A DNA stretch of 40,685 nt. Source: an uncultured Paracoccaceae bacterium. Its GTDB lineage: Bacteria; Pseudomonadota; Alphaproteobacteria; Rhizobiales; Rhizobiaceae. This document shows, in pieces, positions 27,984 through 35,723 of the stretch; positions within the stretch are counted from its first letter, which is position 1, and each line of letters begins with the position of its first letter. The notes below the pieces were generated by a model. That model searched no databases. It had not been told where the DNA came from and was given only the letters and a program-made list of their open reading frames with translations. Location of the stretch: contig CALMYO010000218.1 of assembly GCA_937873685.1 (NCBI GenBank), forward strand, positions 1 through 40,685. Reading direction: 5' to 3'. The position numbers were made by a program, and so were the translations under genes.

Positions 27984-29137
27984 TCAGCGAACTTCCTTTT
28001 GCAATGCGAGAAAAGCTGCCCGTCTTTCCAACAATCGCCTGCGCTTGTCGATCAGATCCGAACGCTGACAGTCGCGTTCGACGTTCGAACCGACCTTGTG
28101 GCCAAGTGTGGTTTCCTTGACCTCGTATTCGGCATCGGTCTATTCTTCCGCCCAGGTGCGGAAGGTGGCGCGAAAACCGTGCGGCCGGTATTCCAGTCCT
28201 TCCCTTTCCATGAGCCGCGCCATAGTCGCATCCGACATTGACTTGCCCGTCGGCGACGGAAACAGCAGTTCCTGGTCCGGCGCGATGCGAGCAGCTTCGA
28301 TAATCGCCAGCATCTCGCCGGTCAGCGGCACGCGGTGCTCGACACCGGTCTTGGTGTGCGTTGCAGGGATGATGAGGATGTCGCCTGCGATGTCGGCATG
28401 GCGTGCTAAGCGGAGCTCGCTGGTGCGCAGCACCGACAGCATCAGGAACGCAAAGCCAGACACGACATGAACGGCTTCTCTGTCAACAGGCGATAGAAGG
28501 CCGGCGCCTCGGCATAGGGCATGGAAGGAATGTGCCGCGCCTCATGGCGTTGCTTGCCGAGCAGCGCCCGCGCATTCATCGTCGATTGCAGATCGACATT
28601 GAGCCCGAGCACGGCCGCATGGCGAAGCGTGAGATTGATGCGGTTCATCGCCGTGCGGGCGCTGTCCGGCTTGTCGTGCCAGATTGGCTCCAGAACCTGC
28701 TTCAAGACGTGCTTTTCGACGTCCTCGATTGCGACCGCGCCGATCACGGGGAGGATGTGGGTCGCGAGCGGCGACATCCAGCGCCCGGCGGTGCCGTCGC
28801 CCTTCAACTCCGCCTGACGTGCGACGAAACACGATTGCACCGCCTCGGCGACCGCCAGCCGTTTCGACTAGTGCCGCGACTGCTTCCGCTCCTCGATCGG
28901 ATCGACGCCGTCACGCAGGCGCTTCCTCGCTGTCGCCGCCCGCTCCCGCGCCTCGCCGATTTGCACGTCCGGCCAGCGGCCGAGGCCCATCTCGCGGCGC
29001 TTGCCGTCGACGACCAGCCGCAGAATCCACTTCCCCGCCATCCGCGACCGCTTCATCAGCCACAGCCCTTGCCCATCGGCATACTGGCCGGCATCGAGGT
29101 TCCTGGCTTTCATCGTGCTGAGGGTGTTGTAGAGCAA
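27984..29137 (-). pseudogene. Tyrosine integrase (P4-type), decayed
   Basis: A site-specific recombinase of the genomic-island type, normally about 400 residues. The N-terminal DUF4102 arm-binding domain is at 29137-28868 (MKARNLDAGQYADGQGLWL). A TAG at 28868-28870 interrupts it. The core-binding domain follows in frame (KQVLEPIWHDKPDSARTAMN, SMPYAEAPAFYRLL). A frameshift near 28442-28463 leads to the catalytic part with SVLRTSELRLA and HGFRATFRTWAEE. A TAG at 28140-28142 precedes TTLGHKVGSNVER. The expected catalytic tyrosine after VERA is a cysteine (VERDCQRSD). Two nonsense codons, one frameshift and loss of the nucleophile mean it is dead. It suggests the island once integrated as a mobile unit. 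Confidence 0.88.
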
Positions 29138-29253
29138 GAGGCGCCGAACCGAACCGCCAAATCCGACAGCCCACCCTTCATCATGGCAAGCAGCGTATTT
29201 TGGTGAGCAACCATGTTCATCCGCGCCAGCATCACATTGATGGAAACAGTAAT

Positions 29254-29563
29254 CTAAAGCGCTGTTCGATCAAATTGGAGCAGTTTGGTGGCAGGGATTT
29301 TTCGTTCCGGCGAGGAGAACACCGCAGCGCGATATGAATATCGCGCGAGGATTATGGCGCTGCCGAGGCGAAAAAGACCGCCAAGCCGGGCCAGCCAAAA
29401 TCTTGTTGCAATTGGCAAACTGCAATCGTCTGGACTTGGTCTCTTGCGCCCTGGACATCGTCGCGAAACGCTGGCGGCGCCAGCACCGCGTCGCGTTCCG
29501 CTCCTTGTCAGAACGCGAGATCCCGGCGTCAAAACGATTCAATTTGATCGAATAGCGCTCTAG
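29254..29563. repeat. 310-bp element with 24-bp terminal inverted repeats (MITE-like)
   Basis: The left arm at 29254-29277 and right arm at 29540-29563 are reverse complements at 22 of 24 positions; both contain GTTCGATCAAATTG or ATTCGATCAAATTG. An inner palindrome GCGCGATAT-GAAT-ATCGCGC lies near 29327-29346. No open frame inside resembles a protein. The size and ends fit a non-autonomous transposable element at the right edge of the island. The remaining bases of 29138-29640 hold nothing recognisable. Confidence 0.6.
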
Positions 29564-29640
29564 TGCTTCTATGCGTCGATACATTCAGCTGTTGTCATGC
29601 CGGCCATGGCCGTCCCCGTTGGTAAAATACAGGAATGGAA

Positions 29641-29666
29641 GACCGCCGGCTGCCGGGCCGGCGGTC
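29641..29666 (-). terminator. Hairpin terminator after dctP
   Basis: GACCGCCGGC (29641-29650) and GCCGGCGGTC (29657-29666) form a perfect 10-bp stem with a 6-nt loop, 10 bp past the dctP stop. On the minus strand it is followed by only a few T residues, so its strength is uncertain. Confidence 0.65.
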
Positions 29667-29675
29667 GGATTTTCG

Positions 29676-30719
29676 CTATTTCGTGTACTTGGCGATAAGC
29701 GCCTGCGCCTCGGCGATCATTGCCTTGCCGTCCAGACCCTTGCCGTCCATCTCGGCCGCCCACTTGTCATAGACCGGCTGGGCGGCGGCGCGCCATTTCT
29801 GCGCATCTTCTGCGGAAAGTGTGATGATGTTGTTGGCGGCAGCGACCGCCAATTCGCGCGCCGGCCCGTCGGACGATGCCTGTGTCTTGCCGGCGAAAGC
29901 GGAAAATTCGAGGCCGGAATTGGCGTCGAACACCGCTTTCAGATCATCGGGCAGGCCGTCATAGCGGGCCTTGTTCATCGAAAGCGTGAACGTGACGGTG
30001 TAAAGCGAGTCGCCCTCGGGAAATTCGGTGTGGTTCTTCACCAGTTCCGGAACTTTGAGCGAAGTCGTCACCTCCCAGGGGATGACCGCGCCGTCGATCA
30101 CGCCCTTCGACAGCGATTCGGGAATCGCCGTCACAGGCATTCCGATCGCGGTCGCGCCGAGTTCCTCCAGCAGCATGGCGATCATGCGGCTTGGCGCGCG
30201 GAACTTCATGCCTTTCATGTCGTCCATTGTGGCGACCGGACGATTGGTGTGCAGCATGCCCGGCCCGTGCACCCACGCGCCGATGACATGCACATCCTTG
30301 AAGTCGGTGTCCTTCATCTCCTTTTCGAACAATTCCCAATAGGCGCGCGAGGTCGCCTCGGCATTGGTCATCATGAAGGGCAGTTCGAACACTTCGGCGC
30401 GCGGAAACCGGCCCGGCGTGAAGCCGTTGACGGTCCAGACCAGATCGACCGCGCCGTCGCGCGCCTGATCGTAGAGTTCGCCCGGCTTGCCGCCAAGCTG
30501 CATCGAGGGATAGCGCTCGATTTTCACCCGGCCGCCCGAATCGGCTTCAATCTTGTTGGCCCATACATCAAGCACCAGCTTCGGCACGTTGGCGCCGGCC
30601 GGCAGGAACTGGTGCAGCTTCAGCGTCACTTCCTGCGCAGCTGCTGGCGTGGCGAAGGCGAGCGCGGCAAGTGCGGCGGACGCGAGTGCGTTCCTGACAA
30701 ATTGTATCCTGTTGAGCAT
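29676..30719 (-). CDS. TRAP transporter solute-binding protein (DctP family)
   Basis: The periplasmic receptor of a tripartite ATP-independent transporter, 347 residues. A signal peptide covers residues 1-28 (ending ATPAAA). The DctP fold is shown by LKLHQFLPAGANVPKLVLDV, FRAPSRMIAMLLEELGATAI with the arginine that usually binds the substrate carboxylate, and IDGAVIPWEV. The ATG at 30719 has GGGAGG upstream on the minus strand. It follows the fumarylpyruvate hydrolase gene by 47 bp and is probably part of the gentisate operon, bringing in an aromatic acid. No DctQ or DctM membrane genes follow; a terminator-like hairpin and the accessory island come next, so the partners are elsewhere or were lost. 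Confidence 0.92.
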   Translation of the reverse strand: MLNRIQFVRNALASAALAALAFATPAAAQEVTLKLHQFLPAGANVPKLVLDVWANKIEADSGGRVKIERYPSMQLGGKPGELYDQARDGAVDLVWTVNGFTPGRFPRAEVFELPFMMTNAEATSRAYWELFEKEMKDTDFKDVHVIGAWVHGPGMLHTNRPVATMDDMKGMKFRAPSRMIAMLLEELGATAIGMPVTAIPESLSKGVIDGAVIPWEVTTSLKVPELVKNHTEFPEGDSLYTVTFTLSMNKARYDGLPDDLKAVFDANSGLEFSAFAGKTQASSDGPARELAVAAANNIITLSAEDAQKWRAAAQPVYDKWAAEMDGKGLDGKAMIAEAQALIAKYTK

Positions 30720-30766
30720 CGTTACCTCCCGTTTCTGCTCCGGCCAGGCGAACTGGCCCGTGGCGA

Positions 30767-31471
30767 TCATGCTTGCTCGGCCGGGCCGATCGCAAGCGCA
30801 ATTTCGGTGAGCCCGTCGATTCCGCCTTCGATTGCGTCTCCGGCGACGACTGGACCGACTCCGGCCGGCGTGCCGGTGAAGATCAGGTCGCCGGCGCCAA
30901 GATGGTAGAAATGCGACAGGTGGCTGACGATCTCGCCGACCTTCCACACCAGATCGTCGAGCGTCGCGTCCTGCTTTACCGTACCGTTCAGCGAAAGCCA
31001 GATACGCTGCGGCCCCACGGCGCCGAACTCCGCCGCCTTTGTGATCGGCGCGACGACGGCGGAATTCTCCACATCCTTGCCGAGATCCCACGGCCGCTGC
31101 TTGGCGCGTTCGGAAAGCTGCAGGTCGCGGCGCGTCATGTCGAGCCCGCAGGCATAGCCGAAGACGGCAGCCATCCCCTGCTCCACGGTTGCCCTGAACG
31201 CTGGCGCGCCGAGCGCCACCACAAGCTCCATCTCGTAGTGGAAGTTATCGGTACCGGGCGGATAGGGAACGGTCGATCCTGTAGCGGTCACTGCCAGCGC
31301 CGACTTCGTGAAGTAGAACGGCTTCTCGCGATCGACCTCCTGGCCCATCTCGCGGGCATGTTCGACGTAGTTGCGGCCGACGCAGAAGACGCGATGCACC
31401 GGATAAACAGCGTCTTCGCCCACCACCGGAACCGCGCGCACCTGCGGCGGCTCGAACAGAAATCGCGTCAT
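30767..31471 (-). CDS. Fumarylpyruvate hydrolase (FAH family)
   Basis: A 234-residue short FAH protein that splits fumarylpyruvate into fumarate and pyruvate, the last step of the gentisate pathway. It shows VFCVGRNYVEHAREMG, a substrate-loop segment KPFYFTKSALAV, HYEMELVVALG with the metal-binding E-x-E, CGLDMTRRDLQ with the metal aspartate, and DLIFTGTPAGVGPV. Length and motifs match NagK/FAHD1-type enzymes better than the long FAH protein at 11332-12495. It overlaps the stop of the gentisate dioxygenase gene by 4 nt (ATGA), so the two are translationally coupled. Isomerisation of maleylpyruvate to fumarylpyruvate needs an enzyme not in this window. Confidence 0.92.
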   Translation of the reverse strand: MTRFLFEPPQVRAVPVVGEDAVYPVHRVFCVGRNYVEHAREMGQEVDREKPFYFTKSALAVTATGSTVPYPPGTDNFHYEMELVVALGAPAFRATVEQGMAAVFGYACGLDMTRRDLQLSERAKQRPWDLGKDVENSAVVAPITKAAEFGAVGPQRIWLSLNGTVKQDATLDDLVWKVGEIVSHLSHFYHLGAGDLIFTGTPAGVGPVVAGDAIEGGIDGLTEIALAIGPAEQA

Positions 31472-32508
31472 CGCGCGCGCTCCTCGTAGTAACCCAGTTT
31501 CGTTTGCAGCGGGCGGTCATGCACCCGCACCATGAAGGCCTCGCCGCCCGTCGCCTGATGCGTGATCGCCGCAAACACTGGCGCGGAGAAGGTATCCTTC
31601 GGACCCCACTCGAACGTCTCGCCGTCGATGATGGTGCGCCCCTTGCCCCTGACGATGTGGAACACGGACGATGACGAGCGTAACGGTGGCGTATCGGTCT
31701 CGCCATCGCGCAGCATCTGGGCCGTGAAGCCCATCGTCGGCAGCACATCTTCGCCGGTCTCGGGATTGACGAAGTCGACCTCGACCGCCCCGACCCCGCC
31801 ATAGGCGGCCTGAGCGCGTAGTGCCGCTTCCGTGCGCGTCCAGGGGTAGCGCATCATCGGATAGGGTCGCGTTCCCGCTTCGCGGCGGCGAGTCGGCAAC
31901 AGGCCGGCGGACAGATATTCGACCTCGGCGGCGTCCGGACGGTTGCGCGGCGTCTGCAACGGCGCCTCTTCTGCGTAAGAGCCTTCGAGGTAGGCGAACA
32001 GCGGCAGGTCGAGCGCGTCGAGCCAGATCACCGGCTCGCTGCCCTCGTGGCCGTGGTCATGCCATTCGCCACCGGGCGTCAGCACCAGGTCGCCGTCATG
32101 CATCGGCAGTTTCTCGCCGTCGACCACGGTATAGCCGCCCCTGCCCTCAACGATGATGCGCGCGGCGCTCGGCGTGTGGCGATGCGCCGGCGCCTTTTCG
32201 CCCGGCAGCAGCAATTGCAGTCCGATATAGATCGAGGCGGTCGCCTGCATCGCGCCAACCCCGCGACCGGGATCGGACAACACCAGCACGCGCCGCTCTG
32301 CCTTCTCCACCGGCGTCAACTCGCCGGCGCGCAGCAGCAATGGCCGGACCTTCTGGAAGGCCCAGTATCCAGGCCTTGTCGCCGGCTTCGGACGGCCATG
32401 TGGCAGCAGGTTGCGCATCATCGGCCACAGCGGCGCAACGCCGGCGCCGGTCATCGCATCGCGATAGTCCTGCGGTAATTCCTCGAGCGTGCCGAGTTGC
32501 TGGCTCAT
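31468..32508 (-). CDS. Gentisate 1,2-dioxygenase
   Basis: Opens the ring of gentisate with O2 to give maleylpyruvate, using Fe(II). A 346-residue bicupin protein, the normal length. The N-terminal cupin carries the metal-binding set APAHRHTPSAARIIVEG and GGEWHDHGHEG. The second cupin (PLRSSSSVFHIVRGKGRTII, then WGPKDTFSAPVFAAITH) is degenerate, as in other family members. The ATG at 32508 follows an AGGAGAAAG site on the minus strand; the longer frame to 33036 runs through marR and is not real. First gene of a minus-strand operon with fumarylpyruvate hydrolase and a TRAP receptor, divergent from marR, which probably represses it in the absence of an aromatic inducer. Confidence 0.95.
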   Translation of the reverse strand: MSQQLGTLEELPQDYRDAMTGAGVAPLWPMMRNLLPHGRPKPATRPGYWAFQKVRPLLLRAGELTPVEKAERRVLVLSDPGRGVGAMQATASIYIGLQLLLPGEKAPAHRHTPSAARIIVEGRGGYTVVDGEKLPMHDGDLVLTPGGEWHDHGHEGSEPVIWLDALDLPLFAYLEGSYAEEAPLQTPRNRPDAAEVEYLSAGLLPTRRREAGTRPYPMMRYPWTRTEAALRAQAAYGGVGAVEVDFVNPETGEDVLPTMGFTAQMLRDGETDTPPLRSSSSVFHIVRGKGRTIIDGETFEWGPKDTFSAPVFAAITHQATGGEAFMVRVHDRPLQTKLGYYEERAR

Positions 32509-32617
32509 GGCTTTCTCCTCCCGCGAACCGATATATGTAGTATGCTTATGATCAGTATGCTTGTCAATGGCCGTTTTTCGGGTATCCTGCAGGCATCGAA
32601 AACGAAAACACGCTGCC
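32509..32617. promoter_or_regulatory. Divergent promoter/operator region between gentisate operon and marR
   Basis: This AT-richer gap contains AGTATGCTT twice in direct repeat (32539-32547 and 32554-32562), 15 bp from start to start, with TGATCA between. It overlaps the place where both promoters must lie, so it is the best candidate for the MarR binding site. MarR proteins more often bind palindromes, so the assignment is tentative. Confidence 0.45.
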
Positions 32618-33103
32618 ATGACCGCAATCCCCATCCACGCCATGGCCGGACACCTGATCCGCCGGCTGCACCAGATCTCGGTCTCGGTGTTTGCCGAACG
32701 GGTCAACGCCGCCGGGTTCGACGTGACGCCGGTGCAGTTCGGCGCGCTTGCGTCCATCCGCGAACGGCCCGGCATCGACCAGGCCACGCTTGCTGGGCTG
32801 ATCGCCCATGACCGCGTCACGATTGGCGGCGTCATCGACCGGCTGGAGCAGAAGGGGTATGTCGCGCGACGCGTCGCTTCCCATGATCGCCGCGCCCGCG
32901 AACTGGTGCTCACACCGGAAGGCGAAGTGGTTCTGGACGCGCTTTTCCCGGTGGTGGCGGCGCTGCAGGACGACATCCTGCCCGGGCTGGAAGCGAGTGA
33001 GCGGCAGGTGTTTCTGGCGCTGCTCGCGAAAACCATTGCCGCCGGGAACGACCTGTCACGGGCGCCGATGCGGACGAAAAATAAATATCACTCTTGGGGA
33101 TAA
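32618..33103 (+). CDS. MarR-family transcription regulator
   Basis: A 161-residue winged-helix regulator, probably a homodimer repressor that lets go of DNA when it binds an aromatic acid. The core reads VTPVQFGALASIRERPGIDQ, LAHDRVTI-like recognition helix (LIAHDRVTIGGVIDRLEQKG) and the wing ASHDRRARELVLTPEG. The ATG at 32618 gives the usual length; the frame is open from 32561. It is divergent from the gentisate dioxygenase gene and most likely controls it. The last dozen codons (encoding TKNKYHSWG) are AT-rich, unlike the rest, and overlap the end of the low-GC cassette by 16 bp, so its native C terminus may have been replaced when that cassette arrived. Confidence 0.92.
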   Translation: MTAIPIHAMAGHLIRRLHQISVSVFAERVNAAGFDVTPVQFGALASIRERPGIDQATLAGLIAHDRVTIGGVIDRLEQKGYVARRVASHDRRARELVLTPEGEVVLDALFPVVAALQDDILPGLEASERQVFLALLAKTIAAGNDLSRAPMRTKNKYHSWG

Positions 33104-33783
33104 AATACAATATAATCGCCATTACTCGAAAAATAATTTAGGACAGCTATCGTATTTATTGTATCAAAGAGCTTCTTATCACCCTCGCTCGTGAAAACCG
33201 GTAATGTTTTATTTTCTCTTCCAACGATTATCGAATTGATATATAGTTTAGGATCATTAAATGCCAAAGGATACTTTTCAGAACACCAAGCGCACCCTGT
33301 TGGAAAAACTGGCGGCGACAAAGGCCCCCCGCAAGTCGAAAAAAACTGCATATCAACCTTGTATATTTTGCTATAATCAGCACACAATGGACAACACTCA
33401 ATTTTCTTACTCGATGAATTCGGATTTGTTAGATTTCTAACAAAACTCTCCGAATTTAATAACTGTTTTTTCTTATCTATTTCTAACCTCTTTTGATTAA
33501 AATCCCAATATTTCTTCCGTTTAAAAATATCTTTATCACCGGGAATGGAGTTAAATACTTGTATTTGGCCATCATTGATTTTTAAAAAAGCATATCCCGT
33601 AGATATGTCGTACGCGAACAAAGGCGAATCTAAATTCTGAAAGGTAATTGTGTAATCATAAGCATCGTCGGCGGACGCAAAATGCAGTAAAAATAAAGAA
33701 CTGCTAGTAAGAAATAGACCTTGAAACAGAAAACAAAAAATCACTTTTTTTAAGTTCATAGATTTTTGGGTTCCATTTTTCAT
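33088..33783 (-). CDS. Hypothetical exported or membrane-anchored protein, low GC
   Basis: A 231-residue protein I do not recognise. A hydrophobic segment near residues 13-37 (VIFCFLFQGLFLTSSSLFLL) ends at FASADDA, fitting a signal peptide or anchor. The rest is polar and probably periplasmic, with cysteines in ECCPLCADYSK, FSTCGG and GCAWCSEKYP that could form disulfides. GAGGGA precedes the ATG at 33783; an alternative ATG is at 33759. It overlaps the end of the upstream membrane protein gene by 80 bp, so the two form one unit. Base composition is strikingly AT-rich compared with all neighbours, pointing to recent transfer. Confidence 0.7.
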   Translation of the reverse strand: MKNGTQKSMNLKKVIFCFLFQGLFLTSSSLFLLHFASADDAYDYTITFQNLDSPLFAYDISTGYAFLKINDGQIQVFNSIPGDKDIFKRKKYWDFNQKRLEIDKKKQLLNSESFVRNLTNPNSSSKKIECCPLCADYSKIYKVDMQFFSTCGGPLSPPVFPTGCAWCSEKYPLAFNDPKLYINSIIVGRENKTLPVFTSEGDKKLFDTINTIAVLNYFSSNGDYIVFYPQE

Positions 33784-34336
33784 CTTCGCATTCCCTCTTA
33801 TTATCGGCTACTCGTGCCAAATACAGATGATCTTTGGTTTCGTAAATTTTTCGCAACTTCCCCGCTAGATTAGCTGCTGCGAAATTATCAGCGGCAGCTT
33901 TCTCACTCGCAGAAACAGACGAACCTACCGCCTTCAAATCAACGATAGTTACAGCCTTCCCACCTCCGCAAGCGACATATCGTGCATGCGAATAGCCGAT
34001 TGCAGCCGAAAGAATATGGACTACCAAAGTTACTAAAGTAAATGTAACCACATAATTCACAGGCTTCGCAACAAAACTGACGCGATAATTAAGTAAGAAA
34101 AAGACAAGAAAACCACAACCTATAACCATAATATAAAAATAAATATTCAAAGATACCGCTACCGAATATAAAACGAAGTATGTATACCATGCAACCTCAT
34201 TGACGGTAATATTCAAATACGACACATACAAAGTAAGGTGCCTAAAATATTCATTAATGTATACATAGCCGGTAAAAAAAGAAATCGGCGCAACAACGGA
34301 TGCCAATGTAGCAAAAAAATCTCGATACCTTTCCAT
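33704..34336 (-). CDS. Hypothetical polytopic membrane protein, low GC
   Basis: A 210-residue protein not matched to any family I know. It has about four hydrophobic segments: residues 7-27, two within 48-82 (YTYFVLYSVAVSLNIYFYIM and the following run) and 95-117 (VVTFTLVTLVVHILSAAIGY). These are followed by a soluble C-terminal tail of about 90 residues with AADNFAAANLAGKLRKIYET. The ribosome binding site is weak (GGGGATGG region). It is the first gene of a two-gene AT-rich cassette with the overlapping gene at 33088-33783. Partner membrane and periplasmic proteins such as a toxin-immunity or defence pair are possible, but nothing in the sequence proves it. Confidence 0.7.
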   Translation of the reverse strand: MERYRDFFATLASVVAPISFFTGYVYINEYFRHLTLYVSYLNITVNEVAWYTYFVLYSVAVSLNIYFYIMVIGCGFLVFFLLNYRVSFVAKPVNYVVTFTLVTLVVHILSAAIGYSHARYVACGGGKAVTIVDLKAVGSSVSASEKAAADNFAAANLAGKLRKIYETKDHLYLARVADNKRECEDEKWNPKIYELKKSDFLFSVSRSISY

Positions 34337-34478
34337 ACGCCATCCCCGCTACATCAAAAAAATGCAGGCCTAATTGCGATGTATAACATCTATCCTCGTA
34401 CAGTCAAGACTAAAGTGTGCGACATGACTATGAGTCCCATACCGCATTCGGCTGATTTTTTGATATTCGAAAACTCGC

Positions 34479-35681
34479 CTACCTGTCCAGAATGCTGCGG
34501 ATTTCCACAAGGTTCGAGCGCACGCGCAACAGGTAGAAACCCATGTTGGCGAGGTGTGAGGGGAAGATTGCGCTCGACTCGTTGCCGTTGGAAATAATCC
34601 ACGGCGTCATGTCGAGTGAAAGCCGCAGTTGTTCGATCATGCGGTCGTAGATCTGCGCGATCGAGCGGTCATTGACAATGGCCGAGAAGTCGGCGCGGGT
34701 GGCGCTGAGGATGCCGTAATAAGCATAAAGCTGGCCGTAGGCGAACCAGAAGCGATCATCGGCGCGCGGATCGAACCAGCCGGCGTTCGAGGACTCCATG
34801 CGCGAACGCAGGATATCGGAAGTGGAACCGATGTCGCCTGCGATGCGGTCGACGAAGGTCAGCAGGTTGTCGGCGCGGGCGTCGAAATTGGTCTTGCACT
34901 TCTCCAGATCGACATTGAACGCCTGCAACTTGCCGATTGCCTCGCGCTGAAGCGCCGGCGTTGGCCGCGTCGGGCCGCTCCAGCCGACATACCAGGCCGT
35001 TTCGGGATAGGCGAGCGCGGTGCGCGCATCCTGCAGGTTCTGGTCGATCTGCGAGGTGCCGCGTACGCGTCCGAGCGAATCCACCAGTTCTGTCGTCGTG
35101 CGCCGCAGCACCTGGTTGATGCCGAGCTGGAATGCCGCCTTGTTGTCGAGGAACGGCGTGTTCTTCCACTCGATGCCGAACAGCCCCGCCTTGGACAGCA
35201 GCATGGAAGATATCCACGCGTTCTGGTTGACGTTGAAATCGACGAGGAAGGCGCTCATGTCGACGATCGCCGATCGACGGCAGGCCTGAGGCGCCTGTGC
35301 CTGCGCGACTTGCGAACCGTTGGCGGAGAGCGCGGTCGTGTCGGCCGTCGAAACCTGCGGCGCGGCAGCGGCAACAGCCGTGTTCTCCGAACCTGCCTGT
35401 ACCGGTTCGCCGGCCAGCGACTGGCCTTTCGCCATCACCACCGATATCGGATAGTCGCGGTCGAAACCGGCCCAGTGCTGCGTGTTGTAGATGAACCACC
35501 CATAGGCGCCGATGATCGCCAGCACGATCAGTCCGACCACGCCGCGCACGATCCAGCCGCGCTTCGTGTACCACTTGCCCGCCTGCATGAACGGCCACAG
35601 GATGACGGCGATCAGCCAGCCGAATCCACGGCCGATCCACTCGAATATGCGGGTGATGAACGAGACGATCGGATCGAGCAT
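34479..35681 (-). CDS. DUF2333 family membrane protein
   Basis: A 400-residue protein of DUF2333, widespread in Proteobacteria and of unknown function. One membrane helix lies at about residues 42-65 (IVRGVVGLIVLAIIGAYGWF). An Ala/Gln-rich linker (about 95-130) separates it from a large periplasmic part with FNVNQNAWISSMLLSKAGLF, WKNTPFLDNKAAFQLGINQV and FAYGQLYAYYGIL. It lies 42 bp downstream of the DUF6638 gene on the same strand; the two are commonly neighbours in related genomes (from memory), suggesting a common envelope-related role. Confidence 0.85.
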   Translation of the reverse strand: MLDPIVSFITRIFEWIGRGFGWLIAVILWPFMQAGKWYTKRGWIVRGVVGLIVLAIIGAYGWFIYNTQHWAGFDRDYPISVVMAKGQSLAGEPVQAGSENTAVAAAAPQVSTADTTALSANGSQVAQAQAPQACRRSAIVDMSAFLVDFNVNQNAWISSMLLSKAGLFGIEWKNTPFLDNKAAFQLGINQVLRRTTTELVDSLGRVRGTSQIDQNLQDARTALAYPETAWYVGWSGPTRPTPALQREAIGKLQAFNVDLEKCKTNFDARADNLLTFVDRIAGDIGSTSDILRSRMESSNAGWFDPRADDRFWFAYGQLYAYYGILSATRADFSAIVNDRSIAQIYDRMIEQLRLSLDMTPWIISNGNESSAIFPSHLANMGFYLLRVRSNLVEIRSILDR

Positions 35682-35723
35682 CGCGGTTTCCTTGGCGTTC
35701 GTGGCATCCGGTGGGCGGCGAGA

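Noticed and set aside
28403-29206. A plus-strand 267-codon frame over the integrase region
   Set aside because: It is antisense to recognisable, though broken, integrase coding sequence.
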